Shown: positions 35,277-47,143, counted from the first letter of the stretch. The stretch: DNA of 64,000 bases from Gloeopeniophorella convolvens (GCA_022496205.1 WTXD01000023.1:310001-374000); one strand, 5' to 3'. The notes: a model not told the origin generated them from the letters alone. A program made the numbers and translations.

Positions 35277-35832
35277 GCGCCAGAGCGTACAGTGTTCGCC
35301 ACCTGGCCTTGCACGCCGCAAATCTGCACCGATTCCTTTTGTTTCTTCTGTATTGTATGTATATTCAATGCATTTCATTGTGTATGTAGTGCGACACTGA
35401 GGAGTGATCTGAATCTTTGAAAATCTGCGATATACTGCTCAAATGCTGCAATCTTGGGCTTTATTAGCACCCTGCTATGTTACTGACACTTCTGGTCATC
35501 CTAAAACTTCATAGCATCAATCCAAAGCACATACGTATTCTATATGCAATGTTTCCGAGGTGAAAAACCTGTTCAATCCACCTTCAGATGTAGATTCATC
35601 CTGGGTATGGGTAAGTGGCGAACACTGTACCCTTTCGACCGGCATCGCTCTGGCATCATGGTAAATGTATTTCTTCACTCCAAACCAAGACGAGAAGACT
35701 ATTGTACATATGGAGTACCTTCTGGAGAGATTTCATGACACACAGTATCGATTTGGGTGAGATATTGCAAGTACAAAAGCATGCACCCCATGCGCGCGGG
35801 CCGGGGTGGCGAACACCGCGCCACTGATAGTA
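35247..35832. mobile_element. MITE-like element with 27-bp terminal inverted repeats
   Basis: The left end 35247-35273 and the right end 35806-35832 are perfect 27-bp inverted repeats containing ATCAGTGGCGCGGTGTTC. Subterminal inverted repeats pair 35287-35302 with 35615-35630 (GTACAGTGTTCGCCAC), and 35279-35287 (GCCAGAGCG) with 35646-35654. The ends are bounded by TA, so the insertion may have a TA target duplication as in Tc1/mariner-type elements. The interior (about 300 bp) is AT-richer and has no transposase. Total about 0.58 kb. Confidence 0.8.
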
Positions 35833-35833
35833 A

Positions 35834-37030
35834 TGGTCTATGCTCCGCAGCGTAGCCGATCCGGACATCCTCTTGGTATCCTGTGATGGAGAAAACTTCC
35901 CTGCGCACAGATCCTTACTCGCAGCATCATCGCCATTTTTTCGAACCATATTTTCTCTCCCCTTACCCCAGAATGATGCCCAAGAGGGTTCGGAAGATAT
36001 GCAAGACGGCTTACCTGTCATCCGCATGTCTGAGCGCTCTGAGGTCCTGGATGTTCTGCTTTCCATACTCTATCCCAGCCCATTTCCCACAATCAGCTCC
36101 TACACATTCACACTGCACGTTCTCGTCACAGCCCAAAAGTACCAGATGGAGAGCACTGTCTCCCTGATCCGAGCATTAATGTCCTCAGCGCAATTCCCCA
36201 GAGCGCCAGTCGACGACGATTTGTACCATGCGTACGTGTTCGCCTATCGCAACTAACTGGCTCAAGAAACGAAAGAGATTGCGCTCCTCTCCTTCAATGG
36301 AACGCCAGCTAAGCTTTGATGACATTGGAAGCGCCTTGTACTCTATCGAAGGCCCTGATATTCACCCCCTCTTTCAATATCGCAGCAAGTGCCGTCAGGC
36401 CGTCGTTGAGTGCCTCCAAAATGCCCTCGAACTAACGTCCGAAGCCGCCAGGGAGTTGTTCGCACCTTCCACGCGTATCCTTTCTATTCCTGGTGCCCAC
36501 CAGAGGGAGATCCAGAGCTTCAGTTACTCAAACTGCAAGGAGCTTTACATGAGATCGCCGCGCTGGTGGGGAGATCTTCTTGTCAAGATAAAGTCCGAGG
36601 TCGAATCTGGAAAAAGGTCCCCATCGGTCAAATCTCTAGCAATTCGACAGTTATTTGAGTCATCCCTGAAGAAGCATGCGTATGTGGAAGGTCAGAATTC
36701 TTGCTTGATGTGCGCGACAACTTATGCGGAGAGAGGACCGCGGTTCTGCGCCGCATTGGAGGATGAAATAAACGATGCTATCCGCCAGGTGAGTTTCGCA
36801 TCCGAGCCATCAAACCCTGGATTCTCCGCCGCCTGTCGAGTCTCCGTACCGTCATCAGTGCTCACAGGGGTTATCGTGTCACTCATAGCCTGCCTTCATA
36901 GGTCCCATTCATCCTCCCCTGGCCAGAAGCCGACAATGCACAAGGCATCTGCGCACCCAGTTGCAGGCTCACTTGCAACCTCCCGGTCCCAAATTGGTGG
37001 AACCGATATACTCATCAGTGTAGAAACTGA
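35834..37030 (+). pseudogene. BTB-domain module D, broken
   Basis: Frame starts in SMLRSVADPDILLVSCDGENFPAHRSLLAASSPFFRTIF (BTB fold, first strand shortened). It matches module B in later landmarks: LYHAYVFAYR, QLSFDDIGSAL, RWWGDLLVKIK and the CxxC (CLMC) before ALEDEINDAIRQ. There is an in-frame TAA at about 36255, and the pattern changes frame near 36300 between FNGTP and QLSFDDIG, so the module cannot be read through. An intron at the usual place (starting GTGAGT near 36789, ending before 36902) leads to a 42-residue tail ending at 37030. Confidence 0.65.
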
Positions 37031-37574
37031 GTCTCTTGCTCGTTGGTCCTGTTTCATCACTAAAATCCGTCGTCGCCATCGTCCTGTATCATTCGACCAC
37101 GCTTGATCTTACGTCTTTGGAACACCTAGTAATCTGTATGCGTAACCCTTGGCCTTCCTGGCAATCACAGAATCAGCTTTCGGTATCGTTTCACTTGAGT
37201 ATGCGGCCATGACCAAGCCATGATGCCCTTGTTCACGCCCCAGATTGAAGACGGTTGACGTTGAGAATTATGTACACACAGGTCGTGAATCTATGGACTG
37301 CAGTTCTCGATCACAGAACATTACCGTGGTTCGCTACTAAGTGCAGAAGCCCCATACCTTATCCTGGAGGCGGGCGAACAGTTACACGACCTACGCCTCA
37401 TGTTCGATGAGAGCGAACATAATTGACCCTTCGGCCTTTATTTGGTCAATAATCTCAAACATAGTACAGGAGCGAATACAGAGCGTCGATTGGCAGACGA
37501 AAGTATCATACCGAGAGTTGTATCGCGAAATTTCACAAGAAAGAGGGTTGGCATCAAGAAATGGGACGGTAAAG
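37031..37574. other. convergent intergenic region, no gene seen
   Basis: Between BTB module D and the stop of the phosphoesterase gene. Nothing recognised. Confidence 0.5.
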
Positions 37575-40240
37575 TCAATGGCCCTTCCACTTCTGCTCGG
37601 CATATATGCCAAGCACCTGGTTAGTCACGATTTCAGTGTAATCCTTCTTGATCTGATTTGTGTAGTCGATATGTGTTACGGTCTTCAATGCCGGGATCAC
37701 CTTCGACTGTACGCTGAAGTTGAGGAAGACGAGGTCCACCGGGGCAGAGTCGTTGAGCGCAGGCGGGGCCAGTGTGACCATGCTCGGCAGTGGGAGCGAC
37801 ACAACTGCGGGGCTGTGCTTTGTATCATCCCCGGGGTCTGGTCCGCATTCCTGTGGACCGCGGTAAGTGCTTGTTTGGAGATGATAAAAGTTGTTACGTC
37901 GATGGGAGTACTCACGTCGTCTGTCACGTAACCCAAAGTCAGGTTCTCGATCTGTCGTGTCTCCAGACCCGCGCGCTCGCTCATCTCGAGCAACCAACGT
38001 CGACGGATCTCGTGGACCTCTTCAATATCGTCCCGCCGCGAATCGCGGGGCCCCTCAAGCGAGCGCACTTGGGCCCCAGGCTTGCCGTTGATGATATCAG
38101 CGACCTTCCGAGCATCTCCGAGCTTGATATCAGGGATGTACCAGAACGCATCGGCGTACGAAGATGCAGTGAACTGGTCGTTCCTATTGAAGGGTCCCTT
38201 GAAGATATCGTAACGGAGCGCTCCGCTACCGATCAGCAAGAACTTGGGGATCTTGGCTCGAGTAGCATTGGACAAAGCCACTGGTATAGCTTGTTCAACG
38301 AACAATTTCAGGGCCGAGTTGTTCGCTGTTGAAGGGACACGGAAGAGAAGATAGTCTTGAGTGGCGTTGCCGAATACATGTTCGAGATGAAAGTTGCTGG
38401 AGACATTTTGGAGGCCCTGGGTAACCTCCAGACCTCCGGGAGTATCGAACGAATCGTTCTGGGTATGGTACTAGGGAGGACCGTTGTCATACCCGTGGAA
38501 AGGCTGTAAGACGAACAACGCACCTTATAGGTCACGCGATTGCCGTCAAGGTATCGCCGACTGAACGAAAGGTTGCCGCTCGGATCAGGGCTGGTCATAT
38601 TCATGCCTGGTGGAGCCAGTCAGGATGGACCGGGACCTATCGGGATGCTAATAAAAACGCGTACTAAGCCATCCTGTGACATTGATGATGCCATGAGTGT
38701 TCAGAATCAAGTCCATACAGAGTTGTTTGACGTACCGACAGTTTCCATGTAACTCCCGCTCTCGAGCGCCATTGACTTTCCATCGTACTTCTCTGATGAC
38801 ATGTGAGCGGGGGATGCACCGGAAAAGCGGCGCGTGATGCGACCACTCACTGCAGTCCCGGATGTGAGTATGCCCTCCAAGGATGATGATGGGAGTTGTT
38901 GGATGCGGGACTCTTATACGATCAAAAACAGCTTGCCCTGCGGCGGTCTCAGTATGGATAGCAGTAGTAAAAGTGGCAGTTTTCATCTTACATCCGCTAC
39001 CCTTGCCTTTCACCGGCATGTGGCTAGTATGACCCTGAGATGCCACTTCCGTACTCCCAGAGTAAATCAAAGCTCACCCTGTTAACAAGATCAGATCCAC
39101 CTTCTCTTTGATCACCTCTTTGAACTGGTTTAATGTACCTTCAGCGACGGACGTCGAGCAACCCAATTAAGAAGACATACCCATTCCTCGTTGACCATGG
39201 CTTCCGCAGATTGCAAAACGATATCGGTGTCGAGATTTGTGGCATTGAATATGACCCCAAGGGCTAAAACTTTACGCCCCCTGCAAAGTACGGGATTATG
39301 CCGACGCTCGAATATTGGCAAGTGAGTAAGACGATACTCACTTTCGTGTTTGGAAAATCACAGAGCGACCTGCAGATGGTTAGTATGACGCGACCGGCTA
39401 CATGGGATGACTGACTTCCGATGGGCACGCTGCCCTTTACACCTTTGGTAGTGATGTTGACGTTCGATGTCAAATACCGACCAGGGAATTTCTGAGAAAG
39501 GGTCGTGTGCATGTTGTGTGCAACAGCATTCGAGTACAGCTCGTGGCTATGTTGTATCCATCAGTCTGGCAACGCAATTTGTGACGTGTATGCGCACTTT
39601 CCGATCGTCAGAACATCGTATGGAAGCTTTGCGAACCACTCGTCGGACTGTAGAAAGAGGGAAAGTTAGGGTAAGTCTCACGTCTTCGATGCCCAGTGAC
39701 TCACTTCCTGTCCATCGATTTCGCCATTCGGGTAGCCGTCGGAGAGCCCGGTGCCTTTGCAAGGTCAACGAAGAAGGGAACATGCAAATCATCTCACACA
39801 CCGTCATGGAGGTCGCCCGTGTCGACGAGAAGTAGGTCATGGCCTTTTTCCTGCAAGCAAAGCCGTTAGCCCAGCCATTTCGCCCACTGGGAAGACGCCT
39901 CACTATCGCAGTCTGGTTCATATGGTATACGAATGAGGCGAAGTCTCCGAAATCTCCGCTGAAAGCAGGCATCCATGACATGAAACCCCACATGAAGGCG
40001 CGGCACGTACCTATAGTTGGGCTCAGGAGCAGATGGCTCTTGGTGCCCAAGCAGCCAGCCATGGGTATCAGTGGTGTGAATGATGTTGATGTCTCCCCAT
40101 ACAAGCGGGCGTGTCGGCGGAGTAAGAGGAACAGACGGCTCGGCACGTCGCGCGTGGGTGTGGTGCTCGTCGTCCGGACAAGCGACGATGGGGCGAGCAC
40201 CCAGCGCAAGGGCGGCTGCGAGAGCTGCGAGAGTCTTCAT
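37575..40240 (-). CDS. secreted 5'-nucleotidase-like calcineurin-type phosphoesterase
   Basis: About sixteen exons, all joined in phase; somewhat over 600 residues. Signal peptide (KTLAALAAALALGARPIVA). Metal-binding motifs of the metallophosphoesterase fold in order: INIIHTTDTHGWL (D-x-H), LLLVDTGDLHDG (GD-x-x), VLTIGNHELY (GNHE), ILLTGHMPV and ILGGHTHIRDC (GH-x-H). A C-terminal 5'-nucleotidase-like domain follows (Tyr/Asn-rich, several N-glycosylation sites), ending AEQKWKGH. Layout and the DTHGW motif resemble the fungal YHR202W/UshA-related proteins, likely vacuolar or secreted, releasing phosphate from nucleotides or similar esters. Very intron-dense: several exons encode fewer than 20 residues. 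TATA box about 45 bp upstream. Confidence 0.85.
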
Positions 40241-40281
40241 GATACGAGCTCACTGGAGGTCGTGATGAGCGAAAGCAAGCG

Positions 40282-40290
40282 AGACTTTAT
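40282..40290 (-). promoter_or_regulatory. TATA box of the phosphoesterase gene
   Basis: On the minus strand an ATATAAAG motif lies about 45 bp before the ATG at 40240. Confidence 0.55.
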
Positions 40291-41597
40291 ATTCTCGATA
40301 GACGCCGGGGTGAAGGCTGTTATACAGGGTTGGGTGAAATCTGTATACAGCACGATCCAGAGATGTTCTCTTCGCTTCGAGTATCACCACCGATCGCTGA
40401 CCAAGTACACACACCCGACAGACGAGAGTCGAAGCTGTATCCGGTGCTTGACAGCATCCATACTAGGTTTTACGGCCAGTTAATACAATACGGCGACGCG
40501 GTGGGCCCCGCAATTTACAAGTCTCCGGAGAAAACGCTGAGCCTTGAAGCTTGAAGCTCGAAGCTTGACAGATGAATAGGGTGCTCCACCACCAGAACGA
40601 CACGGGACGACATCGAAAATGAAGGCAGGCGAGTTGACGCGTCGGTCAGGTGTCTTCGGTGTAGTTCGACAAGAACGTGGGTCGTGGTTGTGGATCCGAA
40701 TACAGACGGGGATCGACGCGGCGACTCAAGAATAGACGCCAAGAACGCTTTCCAGTCAGATGCGGCAGATCCATTGGGCTGTTGGCTAGAAAGCAAGGCA
40801 GGATTCCTGAGAGCCCCGGCAAGCAAGTCGCAGCCATAGCACCCAGGACGAAACAATGAGATTTCTAGGGCGAGAGGTCTGCAAAAGATCACGAGCAATG
40901 CCAGCGACGTGGAGGTCAACAGATCGATACGTAATGAATCATTGCGTCAGGGAGCTAACTTGTGACTCCGGCGCGAATGGACCACAGCGTAAGGCGCCTG
41001 GAGTGCGTCGCGTTGGATAACGCGCGAGTCCCAGACAGGCTAGGAAAGATGGAGTGCACGTCGGGCAACAATAGAAGTCGGGATGGATCCACACAGAAAC
41101 ATCATATGGAACTGTCGTTCGGGACCAGCTGTTGGCCGGGCGTCTCCAGCAGCCCTAGTCAATCACTGGTGAAGGTGGTTAGGACACGAAGAATGCATAC
41201 ATGTTGTCAGCGGGGAAAACAGCACAGAAGCCAGACAAGAGTTGGCATGGCTGCTTGGAGTTCCAAGAACGCCGTCTTCCACAGATGTCATTGTTAGGTT
41301 ATTGGCTCAGAGTTTCGGATCAGTACGTCAGAACGGGCACATCCAAGAGTGTGTTGATTTCTGTCCCCAGAGCTCGTGCACAGGCATCTTGGGCATTTGT
41401 GGATGGAGAGAAGCAATCTCATTCATGGTGGCTGTTGTGTGATGGAGTGGGTGAGTCAATCGGAGCTACGCCTTGCCGGCCATATACAACGGCTCGGCTC
41501 ACTTGGTCGCCGGTGACGCGCTTCTGCTCCCCGGGCTGCATTGCAATACGGGAACTTAGACCTAGTAAGTACAGGCTGCCGTGAATTTGCAGGCATT
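40291..41597. other. intergenic, no gene seen
   Basis: 1.3 kb holding the phosphoesterase promoter and the 3' flank of the ABC gene. A minus-strand frame ending at 40646 (LYSDPQPRPTFLSNYTEDT) looks faintly protein-like but no gene could be built around it. Confidence 0.45.
40542..40569. repeat. AAGCTT-containing repeat related to 13324-13353
   Basis: Three near-identical CTTGAAG/CTCGAAG units around AAGCTT occur in a row; the same unit as at 13.3 kb. Confidence 0.6.
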
Positions 41598-43669
41598 CTA
41601 CAGCACCGTGCCCACGCCGCCGTCTAACCTAAAGCGCCTCACGCCATCCCTAGCACCCCACGGCACCTCGTCCTCCCAATGGCTGATCACAATAACAGCC
41701 TGCGTCTCGTCGACCCCGCCGCCCCGCAAGTACGCCCGCGCCGCGCGAATCATGCCCTTGTCCATGCCCGCCCACACCTCATCGAGCAGCACGAGCGCCG
41801 GCCGTGCGACAAGCGCGCGCATCAGCAGCACCATCGCCTGCGCTCCTGCCGGCAACCCGGCAAACGGACGCGCTGAAAAGCGCTCCGTCATGTGCGCGGC
41901 ATGTGAGCCCCACGTCTGCGGTCCGAGGGCGCTCAGGACCGCGTCGACTCGCTCCGCGCGCTGGTCTCGCTCTGCGACACTGAGCTCGCCATGCAGCCCG
42001 ACGCCGAGCCCATCTGGCCCGAGCGGAACAAAGCCGCCGTCGAAGCCCGTCGCGACCGCGTCTCGCACCGACATGTTGCGCGCTCGTGGCCATGCGTTAT
42101 ACAGCTCGGGCGAAACAACCCCGATGCGCGCGCGCAGGTGTGCGGTTGCATGTCTGTGGCGGGGAGAGCCGAAGAGATTGAGAGCTGTGGTGGGCCCGCG
42201 CTGCGTGTACGACTGTGGATGATCGCCGGTCAAGATAGACATGAGCGTCGTTTTTCCTGAACCTGGATTGATAACACCGTCCCTCAGTGAATCGAATGAC
42301 TCCATTGATGAACATCGACTTGCCATTTACACCTTGTAAATGCCACCGGTCGCCCGCGCGGATGGTCCAGTTGATATTTTTGAGAACCTGAAACGACGAT
42401 AAATAACAGACACGTGCACAGGAAAAATAGGAGATCTTACATGACGTTCATGGTAACGCACATTCACGTTCTGCATGCTGACCAGGACATCGGCCTCCGT
42501 GCATCGCGAGTGGTGTTCAGGGATCACAGTGGAAGTTGTTTGGACCTGCGAGTGGTCGACTTTTTCTAGGATCGCATTTCTTTCTCCTGTTTCCACCCGG
42601 CCGTCTTGTACCAAGGCTACGTGGGTGACCCACTCGGGAACTGGATCCTGCAGGCGTAGACCCATGATGATGCGAGGATTGTGGGATGCATGTACTGCGT
42701 GGAGAAGAGAGAGAAGTGTCGGTCGCGTTGCAGCGTCAAGGCCAGCTGGGAAGATTTGGTCAGAGGCTGCCTCGGCGAGGTGCAGGGAAGGAAGCCTACT
42801 CAATGGCTCGTCTAGGAGAAGGATATCGGGTTGCTCTAATAATGCCTTCACAATCCTTGCTCTTCGGGTCTGTCCGTTGCTGAGAGCGACCAGCGGAAGA
42901 TCTAGAAGGTCCTTGAGCCTCAGCTTCTCTATTAATTCTTCGAACCGCCGCGCCCTTTCGATCGCACCGACAGCTGCGCGATGCTGCTCGTCAGTCTTGG
43001 AGGACTTGTGTACGATGAAGGATTTCATGTTGTCCCGGATGAGGCCAGACTCCTCTGGGAACATGCTTTCTCGAAGAGTGATGCGGTCCTCCTCGCGCAC
43101 CGCACCGTAGCGTGCGGTGTAATCGTAGAACGCGCCACCGGATGCGCGTGGACGATGCGCAAACGAGACGAGATATATGGCCTCGCTTATCGACCGCGGC
43201 GTTGAAGAAAGAGATGGGAATGGTCCGCCGGGTGGAGGAGGGGATATCCGCATATTTCCTATGAGGGTCTGTGTGGTATGTGTGAACGCAGGGTCATGCG
43301 AGGGCGAAGGCGCAGGACGAGGAACTGGCAGGCTGCTCAGATTGCCAGGGGGAGAGCAGCCTGTATGACCCATTTAGGTGGGGAAAAGCGGTGCTTCGTC
43401 AAGGATTTGGTGCTCACCTCGAGCAATGCCGTCTTCTCTCCTGCACCCGAACCGATGACTGCCCAGCTCTCGCCTTCGCGCACTGTCCAGTCTACGTCGC
43501 GAAGGACTGGTTGTGCTCCATTCGGGTCGCCGAACCGGTATATATTGGCTTTGGGGATCTGTATGACATGGGCTGGCGCCGCGGAGTGCTGGCGACGGGT
43601 CCGAAGCTGCAACAAACTCCTCAAGAGGCGCTGTGAGCGCAGAGCGCGCTCCCCAGCGAGACTGGCCAT
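41598..43669 (-). CDS. twin-ATPase ABC protein, probably mitochondrial (Ydr061w/ModF-like)
   Basis: Four exons: 43669-43418, 43268-42441, 42387-42324 and 42262-41598; 602 residues, no membrane segments. The start is Arg/Leu/Ser-rich without acids after residue 8 (LRSQRLLRSLLQLRTRRQHSAAP), typical of a mitochondrial presequence. NBD1: Walker A GSGAGEKT, signature LSNGQTRRARI, Walker B ILLLDEPL. NBD2: Walker A GVNGSGKTT, signature degenerate (LPAGAQAM), Walker B LVLLDEVWAG, H-loop VIVISHWEDE. Such ATPase-only twins resemble bacterial ModF and yeast Ydr061w; role unknown. Intron 3 (42263-42323) begins GCAAGT: a GC-AG intron, and only its removal restores Walker A of NBD2. Intron 1 is 149 nt. Divergent from the M28 protease with 306 bp between the ATGs. 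Confidence 0.87.
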
Positions 43670-43975
43670 TCGGTGTGCACGCCTGGCCGCAGCGAGGTTG
43701 TTGCAGAAAGCGAGAGCACGAAGTCTAGCAACAACCCAAGTGTGAGTCAACGCAAAGGAGTCGGGTCCCTCGGACGATCACGGTTCGGAGCGCTCGCGTC
43801 TCTCCGCGGGACGGCGCGGGTCAGATGACGTGCTGTTCCGTCGGGGCGCGTGCGCGTCTACGCCTCCGAGGCCTGTGGCTCCAACGCTGACGAACGCGTG
43901 CGCTCGAACGTGCACACGCGTCCTCAACACGTATTTCACCTACGCACCCGCAAATGCAATCAGCGCCAGGCTGAC
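43670..43975. promoter_or_regulatory. 306-bp bidirectional promoter region
   Basis: The ABC gene (minus) and the vacuolar protease gene (plus) start head to head here. No clear TATA box on either side. Confidence 0.6.
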
Positions 43976-46900
43976 ATGTCTTTCCTCTCCATCCTCCAAG
44001 CTATATTCTCCTTTCGCACAGGTTCCACAACCGTGCTCGCCTCTCTCCTGTACCTCGGCCTCTTCGTCTCGGTGTACATAACCCAGCTGGGTCAGCCTGT
44101 GCCCAGTACCGATGCGCAACGTGCCTTGGGATTGGACCTTGAGCGCGCATACCAGGATCTGCATGTGGTATGTCGTGCTTGCCCCCTTTTGCACACTATG
44201 TGTACCCATGGACATCTCGCTAGATCGCAGAACGGCCCCGCCCATTCAACTCTCTCCAGAACGACGCTATACGCGACTTTTTGTTGCAGAGAATAAATGA
44301 GGTTGCAAAAGAGAGCGATTTTGTCCATGTCGACGGTGACCTCGAATCGGCTGGGGTGTTCATGGATAGTGCCAAGGCCGTCTATTTCGAGGGGCTTAAT
44401 ATCCTCGTAAAGGTTGACGGCTCAGATGAGGAGACCGAGGGTACGTTTTCCGAACCTCTCTACCCAGTGCTATTTCTGAGTTGCTTTGTGCAGGCGACGG
44501 CGTGCTATTCTCTGCCCACTTCGACTCTGTCTCCACCGCACCGGGCGCAACAGATGATGGCATGAGCGTCGCGGCGCTCCTCCAAATGATCGAGTATCTC
44601 GCCGAGAACCGCCCACGACGTACGGCTATCTTCAACATCAACAATGGCGAGGAGGACGGGCTGCACGGCGCGCACATGCCAGTCCCTTTCCCCTGTCTTA
44701 CCCCCTAGACCCTGCATAACTAATACGGCGTAGGTTCCTACGGCACCCGTGGTCCAACCTGACATCAACATTCCTCAACCTCGAGGGCGCAGGCTCCGGC
44801 GGGTCCGTGCCACGCTCCGATCGAGAGCGCCGCGCTGATCCCCCTACAGGCGCCCGTTCCTCTTCCGTGCGACATCCTACGCCGTGCTGTCCGCCTTCCG
44901 CTCCATACCACACATTCACGCCGACGCGCTCTCACAAGATGCATGGAACCGCGGAGTGATCCGCTCCGACACGGACTACTCTGTCTACTCTGCTCCCCGC
45001 ACCGCGCTGGTCAACGGGAGCGGGCACGGATACCATGGGCTCGGCGGCGGCATGCAGGGCGCAGACGTCGCGTTTTATCAGGGACGCTCGCGGTACCATA
45101 CGATGGAGGACTCAGTTCGCGGGATGGGACGCCGGGGAGGGAGGAAATCGCTATGGGCCATGATGGAACTTGTGCGGACCGCCGGCGATAATCTCCTCAA
45201 TCGCAATACCGACGACCTGGATGCTGTCGACACGAGCGAAAGTGCAGCATACTTCGAGCGTGAGGCATCACATTCCGTCTACTGCGCGCGATGGCTGATG
45301 TATGCGTGTCCCCAGTGTTCGGTCGTTACCTGGTTGCAGTCCGCCTACGCACGCTGCTACTTGCCAGCACCATTTTACTCTCTGCTGGTCCCGTTCTCCT
45401 CGCAGGCCTGGCGTTCGTACTACTCCGCAAACCAGCAAATGCGTCCGTGCGTGCCCGGTGGCGCACAGGGTGGCGCGGGTATGGCCGGTTCTGGCTGGCT
45501 CTGCTGCTGGGTGTCGGTGGTCAGGTTGGACTCGTGGTTGGATTCCTCAAGATCAATCCTAATGTACGCTCCTCCTCTTGCGTAATTCTGCCATCACGTA
45601 TTGAATCTAGTGCAGACCGCCCATTCCCACATCCTCGCTGTGTCGCTTTCGATGCTGACGCTAGCGTACTTGTCGCTCGCCGTCCCGCTCAAGCTAGCCC
45701 AACATGTGCGTCCTGTGCCACCCAGCAAACAGCGCTTCATCGTTTTGTCCGAGCTCTATGCACTCACGTGGCTCTTCCTCCTTGGATCCACCATCCTAAC
45801 GGAACGAATCAAGATCGCTGGGCTATACTGGATCCCACTTTGGAACGCATCCCTGTTGGTTGCCGTAGTTTTGGGCTTGTTCGAGGCCCTGTGGGGTACA
45901 GGCAAAGCGGGGCGTATCATCCTGCCGCGCCACGAGGACACGAGCGACGCGGACGACACGGACGACTCTGAGGAAAACCCTGCACCCCGCCGGCGCCAAG
46001 AAGGCGGCGAAGCATCCGAAACGACGCCCCTGCTCGCGCAACGCACAGTCGTGACGCCTCCGCGCTCCCTGCTGCTGGACGAGATGGTCCAGGACCAGGC
46101 ATACTTCTGGTGGATCTTCCAGCTCGTGATCTCGGCGGCGGTCCCGCTGATCAACTTGGCCACTGTTTTCGCCATCTGGGTCGCCTCCATGCCACAGACG
46201 ACTCCCGACGGCGGCTGGGTCGGAATAGGTGCGCGACATGCTCATCATACATCAGGCGGAAGTCACTGACGTATCCTATGCAGTGTACGCGCCTGTCGCC
46301 TTCCTTTCGACCCTCCTGCTCCTTCCGCTAGCGCCTTTCATCCACAAGATGCACCGCGTCCTTACTTTGGCCATCTTCGTCGTTTTCCTCACATCCACCG
46401 CCTACGCCTGGCTCGCAAACCCCTTCACGCCCGCCACACGCCTGAAGATTTTCTTTTCTCACCAAGCCGAGCTTGCGAACCTCACCGCCGAAAACACACG
46501 CCCCGCCCTCGTGCACGCCAGCACGCGCCTGACACAGATCGACGGTTACGGCGCACGTCTTGCCCGTGCGCTCCCATCGTCCTGGGACGCCGAGGATGGC
46601 GTGCAGTGCGAGTCCGGCAAGATCCGTGCGGGGCTGACGACGTGTGCCTGGGCGCTCCCCGACGTGCTCCTCCCTTCACCCCCGAGGGCGGACTACACCA
46701 CCGAGGCCAACAACGCAACATGGCTCGTCGCGCGCGTGCGTCGCACTGGCCCTGCGGCACTCCGCGTCGAGGTGGCCGGCGCTGGCACCCGCGCATGCAG
46801 AGTGCACGTCGACGGCGCACACCAGATCGCGCGCTTCCGCGCCCGCACGGCCGGCGGCGCGTGGAGCGCGCTGCTCGATGTGCCTGACGGCACCGCGTCG

Positions 46901-47143
46901 CGGCTGCTGACGTTGTGGGCGCGCGCATGGGATGCGGCGTTCGAGGCGGAGCTCGAGCTTGCGGGCGGAGATGGGGACGCTGAGGCGCCGATCGAGGGGC
47001 GCGTTGCGTGCGTTTGGAACGATGGGCCTGGTGGCGCGCGTTTGCCCGCGCTCGAGGAGGCCCGTGCGTTCTTGCCCGAGTGGGTGGCGATCACCAAGAT
47101 GGACGACGGACTTGTGGAGGCTGCTGCCGCGTTTTCCGTATAG
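43976..47143 (+). CDS. PFF1: vacuolar membrane M28 metalloprotease (Pff1-type)
   Basis: Multi-exon (about eight exons). An N-terminal membrane anchor (TTVLASLLYLGLFVSVYI) leads into an M28 aminopeptidase-like domain: SAHFDSVSTAPGATDDGMS (zinc His and bridging Asp), NNGEEDGLHGA (catalytic Glu pair), GSGGRPFLFRATSYAVL, and the late zinc His in RYHTMEDS. A polytopic region of about eight membrane helices follows (VRLRTLLLASTILLSAGPVLLAGLAFVLL, LAVSLSMLTLAYLSLAV, and so on), split by an acidic cytosolic loop DTSDADDTDDSEE, then a C-terminal lumenal domain. This order is that of yeast Ybr074w/Pff1. The exon junction after GEEDGLHGAH has no usable GT; a GC-AG intron (donor GCCAGT) would fit. Confidence 0.9.

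Noticed and set aside
36228..36290. 35-nt intron in BTB module D to bypass the stop
   Set aside because: Too short for this genome, and its removal would delete residues conserved in module B.
37341..38332. Plus-strand frames of 180-196 codons
   Set aside because: They are antisense to the phosphoesterase exons, which have full metal-binding motifs.
40515..40919. 134-codon minus-strand frame next to the phosphoesterase
   Set aside because: Begins without a good start, has no motif and cannot be extended by splicing.
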